64,000 bases of DNA from an uncultured Oscillospiraceae bacterium. Lineage in GTDB: Bacteria; Bacillota; Clostridia; Oscillospirales; Acutalibacteraceae. The stretch spans positions 124,001-188,000 of the forward strand of contig URQB01000002.1 in the NCBI GenBank assembly GCA_900549825.1, read 5' to 3'. The notes beneath the pieces were generated by a model, which ran no database searches, had not been told where the DNA came from, and saw nothing but the letters and a program-made list of their open reading frames with translations. Position 1 is the first letter of the stretch; the number at the start of each line of letters is the position of its first letter. The translations under genes were made by a program, and so were the position numbers. Shown here in pieces: positions 51,721 through 59,499 of the stretch.

Positions 51721-52668
51721 ATGCCCGCTTTTTCAACGCATTATTTATTTGCCCGTGAACTGATGGAGCGGATCGAGGCCGCGGATCCGGAAATCCGGCT
51801 GGATCCGGATGCCGTATATTATGGGACGCAAGGGCCGGACGTCCTTTTTTTTCACCGGATTTTGCCGACCATGCCGGGCAGGAGCTTCAATCCGGCCGGA
51901 TCTCGGATGCACCGTGCAAATCCCAACGCGCTCTTTGGGGCGATGCTCCATTATGCTCGAACGCTGGATGGGCCCGGGCGGGATCAGGCATTATCCTATA
52001 TCTATGGCTTCCTGTGTCATTATGCGCTCGACCGGGTTGCGCATCCTTATATTTATGCAACGCAGTACCAGATCATCAAGGCGCGCCACATTTGGTATCT
52101 CAGGGGCGTCGTCCACAATCAGGTGGAATACGAAATCGATATGTTGATGCTGCAAAGACATCTGCAGGTGACCTCTGCCCGGAAATTTGAAACCCGGGAC
52201 GTGCTCTCCACGGACGGTGCGCTTCTCGACGTGATGGCGGGCGTATTGTCCGCCGCGGTGCGGGATGCGCTGCAAGTTTCCATGACAAAGGCGCAGGCGC
52301 GGCAGGCATTTTGTGATACGCGCACCATGCAATCCCTTCTGACGGACCGGCATGGATGGAAGCTGCCGGTCATGGCGCTGCTGCAGCTCCCGGTTTATCT
52401 GTTTCTCGGCCCATGCCTGACATCGATGCTGCGCCGGACACAGGCTGACCGGCGCTGGGACTATACCAATGATCAAAAAGCTCACTGGGCCTATCCGGCA
52501 GATCCTGAGCAGGTAAGCTGCGAAAGCTTTGAGGAACTGTTTGAGCGCGCAAAAGAGGATGCGCTGCATCTGATTGCATCGTTTCGGGCAGCGCTTTCCG
52601 GGGATGAAGGATTGGATCATGCGGATTTTGGGCTTTCGTTTTTAACCGGCGTGCCTGTAGAAGAATAG
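51721..52668 (+). CDS. zinc-dependent phospholipase C/D-family protein
   Basis: A 315-residue protein of the zinc-dependent phospholipase C superfamily. Metal-ligand candidates follow the family order: STHYLFARELM near the N-terminus, YYGTQGPDVLFFHR, LGAMLHYAR-type His (FGAMLHYARTL), FLCHYALDRVAHPYIY and HNQVEYEIDMLML. There is no signal peptide, so a secreted toxin role is unlikely. ATG 51721 has AGAAAGGATG. A natural substrate is not established. It is in a string with the small upstream gene and luxS (17-base gap). Confidence 0.85.
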   Translation: MPAFSTHYLFARELMERIEAADPEIRLDPDAVYYGTQGPDVLFFHRILPTMPGRSFNPAGSRMHRANPNALFGAMLHYARTLDGPGRDQALSYIYGFLCHYALDRVAHPYIYATQYQIIKARHIWYLRGVVHNQVEYEIDMLMLQRHLQVTSARKFETRDVLSTDGALLDVMAGVLSAAVRDALQVSMTKAQARQAFCDTRTMQSLLTDRHGWKLPVMALLQLPVYLFLGPCLTSMLRRTQADRRWDYTNDQKAHWAYPADPEQVSCESFEELFERAKEDALHLIASFRAALSGDEGLDHADFGLSFLTGVPVEE

Positions 52669-52685
52669 AAAAGGACTGTTGAATA

Positions 52686-53144
52686 ATGGAAAAAATCTTA
52701 AGCTTTCAAATCGATCATACCAAACTGCCCAGGGGGATGTATCTCTCCCGTGTGGACGGGGATATCGATACCTATGACCTGCGCACACGCCTCCCAAACC
52801 GGGAGCCTGTGATGGATAACGCTGCGATGCATACGATCGAGCATCTCTTCGCTACCTTTGTGCGGAATTCTGATGCTGCGGATCAGGTGGTCTATTTCGG
52901 CCCGATGGGCTGCCGCACCGGATTTTATTTTTTGATGCGTGCAATGGACCGCCGGAAGGCGATTGACCTGACACGGGCGGCTTTTGCTTTCATTGCAGCA
53001 TATGACGGGGATATCCCGGGCGCCTCGGAGCGGGAATGTGGAAACTGGCGGGACCATGATTTGGATGGCGCGAAAAAAGAAGCACAGAAAATGGTAAAAA
53101 TATTAGAGAATTGGACAGCTGACCAGCTAAAATACCCAGAATAA
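52686..53144 (+). CDS. luxS: S-ribosylhomocysteine lyase
   Basis: A 152-residue metalloenzyme that splits S-ribosylhomocysteine to homocysteine and the AI-2 precursor DPD. The zinc site is HTIEH (H49, H53) plus C118; the catalytic cysteine is C76 in FGPMGCRTGFY. The N-terminal ...DHTKLPRGMYLSR part is typical. It is 17 bases after the phospholipase gene. No pfs gene is in the window. Confidence 0.96.
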   Translation: MEKILSFQIDHTKLPRGMYLSRVDGDIDTYDLRTRLPNREPVMDNAAMHTIEHLFATFVRNSDAADQVVYFGPMGCRTGFYFLMRAMDRRKAIDLTRAAFAFIAAYDGDIPGASERECGNWRDHDLDGAKKEAQKMVKILENWTADQLKYPE

Positions 53145-53186
53145 AAGGAGTTTGCTGTACAAATCGCCGAAAACAGGCGAAAAAGC

Positions 53187-53215
53187 TTGCGCAGAACCGG
53201 CCAGGTGTGTATAAT
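53187..53215 (+). promoter_or_regulatory. sigma-A promoter of cell-wall hydrolase gene
   Basis: TTGCGC (53187-53192), a 17-base spacer, TATAAT (53210-53215). Confidence 0.65.
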
Positions 53216-53226
53216 GAAAATTAAAT

Positions 53227-53243
53227 TGTAACCAAATTGTAAC
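53227..53243 (+). promoter_or_regulatory. WalR (YycF)-type binding site
   Basis: TGTAAC-CAAAT-TGTAAC is a direct repeat that fits the WalR consensus TGT(A/T)A(A/T/C)-N5-TGT(A/T)A(A/T/C) exactly. It lies 12 bases after the -10 box and 37 bases before the start codon of a LysM/G5/M23 hydrolase, the kind of gene WalRK controls. A site downstream of the -10 would favour repression. Confidence 0.7.
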
Positions 53244-53279
53244 CATTTTGTATGGAAAAAAAGATGGAGGTGTTCCCAC

Positions 53280-55238
53280 ATGGGGCTGAAGAACGCCAAA
53301 CGGGAGAAGCCGGCGCAAACAGCGCAGGAGGGAGCCATCAAGGAAACAGACATCATGGAAACGGCCCAGGCCGGAGAAGATAAAGAAGCAAAGCAGCCCA
53401 TTGGAGAGCAGAAGCAGGCTCCCCGCGCGGCCGGCGCGGCGCTGGGAGCGGTATACCGGCAGGTGTCGTTGATCGGAATGCAGACGCAGCGGTATGTCAA
53501 GCGGTTTTACCGCCATATCGAGCGGTATCTGAGGCTGCCGTTCCAGATGGCGCGGTTCGGGCTGCGGTTCGTGTTTGTGACGGTGGACCGGTATGCGTTG
53601 CGCGCGTATCACGAGGCGGCGGACGAGGCAAGGTACCTGCGGGAGGAAATGCGCAGCGTGCGTTCCAACCTTGGGCGCTGTGTGAAGGAGAGCCCGGTGT
53701 CAGTGTTCCCGGTGCTGGGGCATTACATGTCAAAGGCGGTCAAGCGGCATCAGAAGCTGTTCGGAACGCTGCTGAACACGGCGCTGCCGATCGGTGCGTG
53801 CGTGCTGCTGGCGACGACGGTGGCGCACTGGGGGAGCGTGACGTTTGCGCTGGAGGTCCATTACAACGATCAAAAGATCGGGTATGTGGCGAGCGAGTCG
53901 GTGTATCTGGAGGCGGAGAAGCTGGCGCGGAGCCGGATCATGACTGGCGAGCAGCAGGCGGCGAGTACGGAAGAAACAACGGCTGGGGGAGGAAGCGGCC
54001 GTGTGGTAAACCTGAGCACGAGGAGCGTGGCGGAGGAGGACAACGAAGCGTCGGACGAGCTGATATCGAAGCCGACGTACAAGCTGAGCCTGGTATCGAT
54101 CGATCAGCTGACGGATGCGAAGGGGATGTCGGATAAACTGATCGAGCATTCGAGCAGCAAGATCACGAATGCATGCGGGGTGTATGTGGACGGGCAGTTT
54201 GTCTGCGCGGTGAAGAACGAGACGGATGCGGTGAGCGTATTCGATCAGATACTGAATGAAAAGAAGACGGATGAGGCGAACACGATGGCGGACTTTGTGG
54301 AAGAGGTCAGCTATGTGCAGGGCCTGTATCCGGACAATGAGGAAACGGTGTGGGACGCGGAGCGGCTGGAAGAAAAGCTGAGGAGCAAGAAGGCGGAGGC
54401 GGTGTACTACACGGTAAAGATGGGAGACACGGTGTCCGGGATCGCGCAGGCGAACGACCTGACGACGAAGGAACTGATGGAGATGAACAGAGGATTGACG
54501 GAGACGATCCACGTAGGGGACCAGCTGCTGGTATCGAACGAGGTGAATTACCTGCGTGTGAAGCTGATGAAGACGGTACAGCGGAGGGAAGAGATCCCAT
54601 ATGAGACAGAAGAGACGAAGACGTCGAGCATGTACGTGGGGCGTACGAAGACGGTGCAGGAAGGAGTCAACGGAGAGAGGCAGATCACAGAGCTGGTGAC
54701 GTATATCGACAATGTGGCGGTGAGCACGCAGCAGGTGAGCTCGAAGGTAGTGAAGGACCCTGTGACGAAGAAGGTCAATGTGGGGACGAAGTCGAAGAGC
54801 AGCTACAGCGGCTACAGCTCCTCCACCTCGCCCATCTATTATGGAACCGGATCCGTGTCGACGAAGATGATGTGGCCAGCGCCTACGGCGCATCAGGTGT
54901 CACAATATTATGGCCATAACGGCCACAGGGGAATGGATATCACGACCAACGGCGCGTCCGGGCGCCCGATCGTAGCCGCGGCCAGCGGTACGGTAACCTA
55001 TGCCGGCTGGGATTCCACAGGGCATGGATACCGCGTTGTCATCAACCATGGCAACGGCCTGCAAACCGGCTATTCCCACTGCAAATCCGGTTCGATCCGG
55101 GTGCGCGTGGGTCAACAGGTTTCTCAGGGGCAGCAAATTGCGCGTATCGGTTCGACGGGCAATTCCTCCGGGCCGCATCTGCACTTCGAGGTGATCCGCA
55201 ACGGGACACGCGTTAACCCCTCACAATATATTTCCTAG
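53280..55238 (+). CDS. cell-wall hydrolase: transmembrane, LysM, G5 and M23 peptidase domains
   Basis: A 652-residue protein. The N-terminal 160 residues are charged and predicted inside; one transmembrane helix spans about 163-185 (TALPIGACVLLATTVAHW). Outside follow an unknown domain with a QYVNGQFVCAV-like repeat, a LysM domain (375-422, YYTVKMGDTVSGIAQANDL), a G5 domain (about 424-510, ETKTSSMYVGRTKTVQEGVNGER) and a C-terminal lysostaphin-type peptidase with the zinc motif HRGMD (near 550) and HLHFE (near 632). It probably cuts peptidoglycan peptide bridges during growth or sporulation. ATG 53280 has GGAGG. Its middle section has skewed, G-rich codon use. Confidence 0.92.
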   Translation: MGLKNAKREKPAQTAQEGAIKETDIMETAQAGEDKEAKQPIGEQKQAPRAAGAALGAVYRQVSLIGMQTQRYVKRFYRHIERYLRLPFQMARFGLRFVFVTVDRYALRAYHEAADEARYLREEMRSVRSNLGRCVKESPVSVFPVLGHYMSKAVKRHQKLFGTLLNTALPIGACVLLATTVAHWGSVTFALEVHYNDQKIGYVASESVYLEAEKLARSRIMTGEQQAASTEETTAGGGSGRVVNLSTRSVAEEDNEASDELISKPTYKLSLVSIDQLTDAKGMSDKLIEHSSSKITNACGVYVDGQFVCAVKNETDAVSVFDQILNEKKTDEANTMADFVEEVSYVQGLYPDNEETVWDAERLEEKLRSKKAEAVYYTVKMGDTVSGIAQANDLTTKELMEMNRGLTETIHVGDQLLVSNEVNYLRVKLMKTVQRREEIPYETEETKTSSMYVGRTKTVQEGVNGERQITELVTYIDNVAVSTQQVSSKVVKDPVTKKVNVGTKSKSSYSGYSSSTSPIYYGTGSVSTKMMWPAPTAHQVSQYYGHNGHRGMDITTNGASGRPIVAAASGTVTYAGWDSTGHGYRVVINHGNGLQTGYSHCKSGSIRVRVGQQVSQGQQIARIGSTGNSSGPHLHFEVIRNGTRVNPSQYIS

Positions 55239-55267
55239 GGCGTCTGTTTCAGGGTAAAATATATCAG

Positions 55268-55298
55268 GCGGCGGGTCTATATGATCCGCCGCTTTTTT
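55268..55298 (+). terminator. terminator of cell-wall hydrolase gene
   Basis: Stem GCGGCGGGTC / GATCCGCCGC (one G-T pair) with loop TATAT, followed by T6. Confidence 0.9.
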
Positions 55299-55420
55299 AT
55301 ATTTGAAGCGGGTTGCTGCTACGAAAAGGCGGCGAATACAAAAGGCAACACGGCATATGGGCTTCTGTTCAAAATCTGTCCGGCCCCTGTCATTGAGCGG
55401 ATCCCCATAGCCTTGGCCTC

Positions 55421-55465
55421 AAAAAATCCCCTTGCATTTTGCAGGCGCCTGTAAAATGCAAGGGG
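55421..55465 (-). terminator. terminator of ABC ATPase gene
   Basis: A long stem (CCCCTTGCATTTT with its complement, then CAGG/CCTG) at 55428-55465; on the minus strand it is followed by ATTTTTT. Confidence 0.9.
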
Positions 55466-55533
55466 AAAACGCTCTGGATATGCAGCTTTATGTTTTGAGC
55501 CGGGCATTTTATTGACTGGGAGCCGAAGGCCGG

Positions 55534-56217
55534 TTATGTATTCAGATAATCGTCTACCACCTTGCCATCCTGAATGCGGATGACCCGCTTCGCCTCTGCC
55601 GCGATCCCGTTATCATGCGTGATCAAAACGACGGTGCGGCCCTCTTCGCTGAGCTCATGCAGAATGCGCATGACCTCTTTGCCGGAATGTGAATCCAAGT
55701 TGCCGGTAGGCTCGTCGGCGAGGATGACCGGGGGGCGGGCCGCCACGGCGCGCGCGATTGCCACGCGCTGCTGCTGGCCGCCGGACATCTCTGACGGGCG
55801 GTGATCCAGCCGGTGCCCAAGCCCTACGCGCTCGAGCGCCTTGACAGAGAGCTCATGCCGCTGCTGCGCCGCCATGCCGCGGTAGACCAGCGGCAGCTCC
55901 ACATTCGCCTGCGCGGTGAGGCTGGGGATCAGGTTAAAGCCCTGGAAAATGAATCCGATCTGCTTATTGCGGATTTCCGACAGCTTATCGTCCGAGAGCT
56001 TGGAAACATCCTCATCGTCGAGGTAATATTCGCCGCTGGTAGGCGAGTCGAGCAGGCCGATCATATTCATCAGCGTTGATTTACCGGAACCGGACTGCCC
56101 TACGATGGCGACAAATTCCTCCCGCTCTATTTTCAGGGTGACGCCGTCAAGCGCATGAACCTCGTTTTCACCGGGATTGTAAATTTTGTAAACATTGCGG
56201 ATGTCGATCAGCGGCAA
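55534..56217 (-). CDS. MacB/LolD-type ABC transporter ATPase without permease
   Basis: A 227-residue ATP-binding subunit of the MacB/FtsE/LolD family. Motifs: Walker [10 protein letters not shown] (near residues 40-48), the Q loop IFQGFNLI, the signature [14 protein letters not shown], Walker [13 protein letters not shown] and the H loop THD. It would energise extrusion of a peptide, toxin or lipoprotein with a MacB-like permease, but none is adjacent and a strong terminator follows. The start is taken at TTG 56217 because GGAGGAG lies eight bases before it; the longer frame has no such site. Confidence 0.88.
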   Translation of the reverse strand: MPLIDIRNVYKIYNPGENEVHALDGVTLKIEREEFVAIVGQSGSGKSTLMNMIGLLDSPTSGEYYLDDEDVSKLSDDKLSEIRNKQIGFIFQGFNLIPSLTAQANVELPLVYRGMAAQQRHELSVKALERVGLGHRLDHRPSEMSGGQQQRVAIARAVAARPPVILADEPTGNLDSHSGKEVMRILHELSEEGRTVVLITHDNGIAAEAKRVIRIQDGKVVDDYLNT

Positions 56218-56349
56218 GATAACCACTCCTCCAGCTAGCAATAAAGCATACCATATGCATCTTATCATAACCGGCGCATGTGTGCAAGTTAAGAAAAAAT
56301 TGTAAACGAACTGTGAATGATAAGCACCCTTTTTCGTCTCTTTTGGCCC

Positions 56350-56394
56350 GTACAAAGGGTCAGCAACGCTTCGTTGTTGCTCTGTACTTTTTCG
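56350..56394 (+). other. hairpin with T tract upstream of spoVAC
   Basis: GTAC...CTGTAC encloses an inner stem AGCAACG / CGTTGTTGCT, followed by T5. It sits 80 bases before spoVAC and could end an upstream transcript or attenuate read-through into spoVA. A sigma-G-like GTATA-N17-GAAAATA (56402-56430) follows it, but the -10 match is weak. Confidence 0.45.
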
Positions 56395-56472
56395 AAAAAG
56401 CGTATAACTTCCCGCGCCGCGGAGAAAATAAGGGCGTGACGAATGTCATCTGAATAAAAAGGAGACGTTTTT

Positions 56473-56916
56473 ATGGCGGTTACAGGAAATGAATACAGCA
56501 AAATGGCGGATCAGGCTTCGCCGCCCTCACACAAGGCGCTCAATACGCTCAAGGCCTTTTTGAGCGGTGGCCTGATCTGTGTGATCGGCCAAGTGCTCAA
56601 CAGCCTTTATCTGATGGCGCATCTCAGCGAGGATCAGGCGAAAACGACGGTTTCCATCACGCTGATCGCCATTACGGCGCTGCTGACGGCCTTAGGCGTA
56701 TTCGATAAAATTGCCCGGCATGCGGGCGCGGGGACGATCGTGCCGATCACCGGGTTTGCCAACGCGGTCGTTTCTCCGGCGATGGAATTCCAAAGCGAGG
56801 GCCGGATTCTCGGCACCGGCGCGCAGATTTTTTCCGTGGCAGGGCCTGTGATTTTATACGGACCGGCCGCGGCGGTGCTGTATGGGCTGATCCTCTGGAT
56901 CTTCCGGCTGTTTTAA
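56473..56916 (+). CDS. spoVAC: stage V sporulation protein AC
   Basis: A 147-residue membrane protein of the SpoVA channel that imports dipicolinic acid into the forespore and releases it in germination. It has the typical FLSGGLICVIGQVLNSLY, ALGVFDKIARHAGAGTIVPITGFANAVVSPAMEFQSEGRILGTGAQIF (read in parts) and four to five hydrophobic helices. AGGAGACG precedes ATG 56473. It starts the spoVAC-spoVAD pair and should be under sigma-G control. Confidence 0.95.
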   Translation: MAVTGNEYSKMADQASPPSHKALNTLKAFLSGGLICVIGQVLNSLYLMAHLSEDQAKTTVSITLIAITALLTALGVFDKIARHAGAGTIVPITGFANAVVSPAMEFQSEGRILGTGAQIFSVAGPVILYGPAAAVLYGLILWIFRLF

Positions 56917-56930
56917 GGGGGGAGAGAATT

Positions 56931-57944
56931 ATGGCGATCAGGACAGGCCGGTTCACCATCACGCTGCCCTCCCGCCCTGTGGTGCAGGGCTTTGCTGCGG
57001 TGGCGGGCAAAAAGGAGGGGGAGGGCCCTCTTGCGGCGGAATTCGACCATATTTTTGACGATACGACCTTGGGCGAGATTTCCTGGGAGAAGGCTGAGAG
57101 CAAGCTGCACCGCGAGGCGGTGATCCGCGCGCTGAGCAAGGCGCAGAAAAGCCCGGCGGATGTGGACGTGATCTTCGCGGGAGACCTGCTGAGCCAGTGC
57201 ATCGGCACCTGCTTCGGCATCCGGGAGCTCGATATGCCGTTTGCCGGGCTGTATGGCGCCTGCTCTACGATGGCGCTCTCGCTTCTGATGGCCTCTGTGT
57301 TTATCGACACGGGGACGGCGGGGCTGGCGGTCGCCTCTACCTCGTCACATTTCTGCTCAGCCGAAAAGCAGTTCCGGCTGCCGCTGGAATATGGCGGCCA
57401 GCGTCCGCCTTCGGCGCAGTGGACCGCAACGGCGGCGGGCGCGGCAGTGCTCGCGTCGTCCGGGGAAGGGCCGCGCGTGGAGTCCGTTATCATTGGTAAA
57501 ATGCAGGATCTCGGCATCAAGGATGCGAACAATATGGGCGCAGCAATGGCGCCGGCGGCCAGTTCGACGATCGCCGCCTTCCTGCATGATACCTGCACGG
57601 CGCCGGAGGATTACGATATGATTCTCACGGGCGATCTCGGCGCGGTCGGCTCCAAATTGCTCATTGAGCTGCTGCGCAAGGATTATCAGATCGATATTGC
57701 AGGCGTGCATGCGGACTGCGGCCTGATGCTCTACAATCTGGATGAGCAGGATGTCAACTCCGGCGCATCCGGCTGCGGCTGCAGCGGATCCGTGGTGTGC
57801 TCCTATATTCTGAGCAGGCTCAAGCAGGGAGAGCTCAAGCGTGTGCTGTTCGTAGGCACGGGTGCGCTTATGAGCGCGGTATCCGCCAAGCAGGGCGAGA
57901 CGATCCCCGGGATTGCGCACGGCGTGCTTCTGACGAACGGATAG
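56931..57944 (+). CDS. spoVAD: stage V sporulation protein AD
   Basis: A 337-residue thiolase-fold protein that binds dipicolinic acid for the SpoVA channel. Features are FTITLPSRPVVQGFAAVAGKKEGEGPL at the N-terminus, the thiolase-like YGACSTMALSLLMA with cysteine, CSAEKQFRLPLEYGGQRPPSAQWT and the C-terminal GCGCSGSVVCSYIL. Length is typical. It follows spoVAC by 14 bases with GGGGGGAG as ribosome site. The usual next gene, spoVAE, is missing here. Confidence 0.96.
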   Translation: MAIRTGRFTITLPSRPVVQGFAAVAGKKEGEGPLAAEFDHIFDDTTLGEISWEKAESKLHREAVIRALSKAQKSPADVDVIFAGDLLSQCIGTCFGIRELDMPFAGLYGACSTMALSLLMASVFIDTGTAGLAVASTSSHFCSAEKQFRLPLEYGGQRPPSAQWTATAAGAAVLASSGEGPRVESVIIGKMQDLGIKDANNMGAAMAPAASSTIAAFLHDTCTAPEDYDMILTGDLGAVGSKLLIELLRKDYQIDIAGVHADCGLMLYNLDEQDVNSGASGCGCSGSVVCSYILSRLKQGELKRVLFVGTGALMSAVSAKQGETIPGIAHGVLLTNG

Positions 57945-57962
57945 CCGGAGAGGAGGATATCC

Positions 57963-58157
57963 ATGGATGAAATGCTGCGGGATCTAAGAATGCTGGCACT
58001 TGCCTCGAATACACTGCGGATGCTCAGCGTGCTGAAAAAGGTGGTCATCGGCCTGATGGTTGCGTTTGCGGCGCTGCGCACCGTACGCGCAGCTTTACGG
58101 CTCCGGGAGGCGCATGCAGGAATGCAGGCCGGGCTGCGCAGCCAATTGCATAGCTGA
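57963..58157 (+). CDS. 64-residue protein downstream of spoVAD
   Basis: A small basic protein starting at ATG 57963 with a strong AGAGGAGG site. It has an amphipathic N-terminal helix (MDEMLRDLRMLALASNTLRMLSVLKK), one hydrophobic helix (VVIGLMVAFAAL) and a basic C-terminal helix (RTVRAALRLREAHAGMQ). It lies 18 bases after spoVAD and right before a terminator, so it is the last gene of the spoVA transcript. I know no matching family. It occupies the place of spoVAE but is unlike it. Confidence 0.65.
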   Translation: MDEMLRDLRMLALASNTLRMLSVLKKVVIGLMVAFAALRTVRAALRLREAHAGMQAGLRSQLHS

Positions 58158-58161
58158 CAGG

Positions 58162-58191
58162 AACAGCCGTGAGAGATCACGGCTGTTTTTT
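58162..58191 (+). terminator. terminator of spoVA operon
   Basis: A perfect stem AACAGCCGTGA / TCACGGCTGTT with loop GAGA, then T5. Confidence 0.93.
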
Positions 58192-58277
58192 GCGAGTAGA
58201 TTTCCCGTTTTGCTTGTGTTATACTGAAGGCGGCCGGGAAAAGCTTGGTCCAGTACACAGGAAATAGGAGATCTTTT

Positions 58278-59408
58278 ATGATTTTGAAGAATACAGTCTA
58301 TTATAATAAAGCGTTTTTGCCACAGAAAGGCGATCTGGCAGTGGAAAACGGCGTTTTGGCGCAGGTTGGCGGTTCCATACCGGGCAGGGGGATCGATCTT
58401 TCCGGCTGCACGGTGGTGCCCGGCTTTATCGATATCCATACGCATGGCGCAATGGGGGGCGACACCTGTGACGCGAAGGAGAAGTCGCTAGCCGGGATGT
58501 CGCAGCATCTTGCGCGCCACGGCGTTACCTCCTTCTGCCCTACGACGATGACGCTTCCCTTTGACCAGCTTGCGCAGAGCCTGCGTGTGGCGCGTGATTA
58601 CCACGGCTATGAGTGCGGCGCATACATACACGGCGTCAATATGGAGGGCCCTTATATCTCTGCCGCCAAAAAGGGCGCGCAGTGCGGCGACTATATCCGG
58701 AAGCCTGATTTCGAGGAATTTTTGAAGCTGCATGAGATCTGCCCCGTGTGCCTTGTGGACGTAGCGCCGGAGGCGGAGGGCGCCAATGAATTCGCCGCGC
58801 GGGCCAAGGCATATTGCACGGTTTCCGCCGCGCACACCAATTCCGACTATGAGACGGCCGCCCGGGCCTTTGAGGCCGGATTTTCCCACGCGACGCATCT
58901 GTTCAACGCCATGACGCAGCTGAATTCCCGTGCGCCCGGCGTGGTCGGCGCGGTATTTGACAGCGATTCGGTCACGGCGGAGCTCATCTGCGATGGTTTC
59001 CATATTGCGCCCGCTACACTGCGGATTGCTTTCCAGATTCTTGGTGAGGAGCGCAGCGTGATCGTCAGCGATGCCATGATGGCCTCGGGCCTGGCGGACG
59101 GCGATTTTGAGCTGGGCGGGCAAAAGGTTTATGTGCGCGACGGCAAGGCCCTGCTCGCCGATGGGACGATTGCGGCGAGCACGACGAACCTCTACGATGA
59201 ATTCCGCAATGTCCTGCGATTCGGCATCCCGTTCCGCCAGGCGCTCAAATCCTGCACGATCAATCCGGCCCGTGTGATCCATGCGGATAGGGAGACAGGC
59301 AGCATTGCGCAGGGAAAGCGGGCGGATCTGCTGGTGCTGGACCGGGATATGGAGATCCGGATGGTGATCATCAGAGGAGAAATTGTGGTAAACAATGAAA
59401 AGGCATGA
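58278..59408 (+). CDS. nagA: N-acetylglucosamine-6-phosphate deacetylase
   Basis: A 376-residue amidohydrolase that makes glucosamine 6-phosphate and acetate. Motifs: GFIDIHTHGAMGGD (the HxH metal site, near 51-64), HGVNMEGPYIS (metal glutamate), SAAHTNSDYE (His), FSHATHLFNAM (His) and VSDAMMASG (catalytic Asp). ATG 58278 has AGGAGATC. An extended -10 (TGTTATACT, 58217-58225) lies upstream. No nagB is in the window. It recycles cell-wall or dietary amino sugars. Confidence 0.95.
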   Translation: MILKNTVYYNKAFLPQKGDLAVENGVLAQVGGSIPGRGIDLSGCTVVPGFIDIHTHGAMGGDTCDAKEKSLAGMSQHLARHGVTSFCPTTMTLPFDQLAQSLRVARDYHGYECGAYIHGVNMEGPYISAAKKGAQCGDYIRKPDFEEFLKLHEICPVCLVDVAPEAEGANEFAARAKAYCTVSAAHTNSDYETAARAFEAGFSHATHLFNAMTQLNSRAPGVVGAVFDSDSVTAELICDGFHIAPATLRIAFQILGEERSVIVSDAMMASGLADGDFELGGQKVYVRDGKALLADGTIAASTTNLYDEFRNVLRFGIPFRQALKSCTINPARVIHADRETGSIAQGKRADLLVLDRDMEIRMVIIRGEIVVNNEKA

Positions 59409-59432
59409 GCGGTATTCTGCCGTGGAATGCCA

Positions 59433-59475
59433 AAAGGCTTCTGAATGGGGGAGTTCCCTGCTTCAGAAGCCTTTT
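59433..59475 (+). terminator. terminator of nagA
   Basis: A perfect 13-bp stem AAAGGCTTCTGAA / TTCAGAAGCCTTT with a 16-base loop, followed by T tract. Confidence 0.9.
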
Positions 59476-59499
59476 TATGCTGCGGAAGGATGGAACCGG

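Noticed and set aside
53730..54893. 387-codon Arg/His/Leu-rich frame opposite the M23 hydrolase
   Set aside because: Low-complexity antisense shadow of a well-supported gene with skewed codon use.
56402..56430. sigma-G promoter before spoVAC
   Set aside because: The -35-like GTATA is acceptable, but the -10 (GAAAATA) matches the CATNNTA consensus poorly, so it is mentioned only within the hairpin entry.
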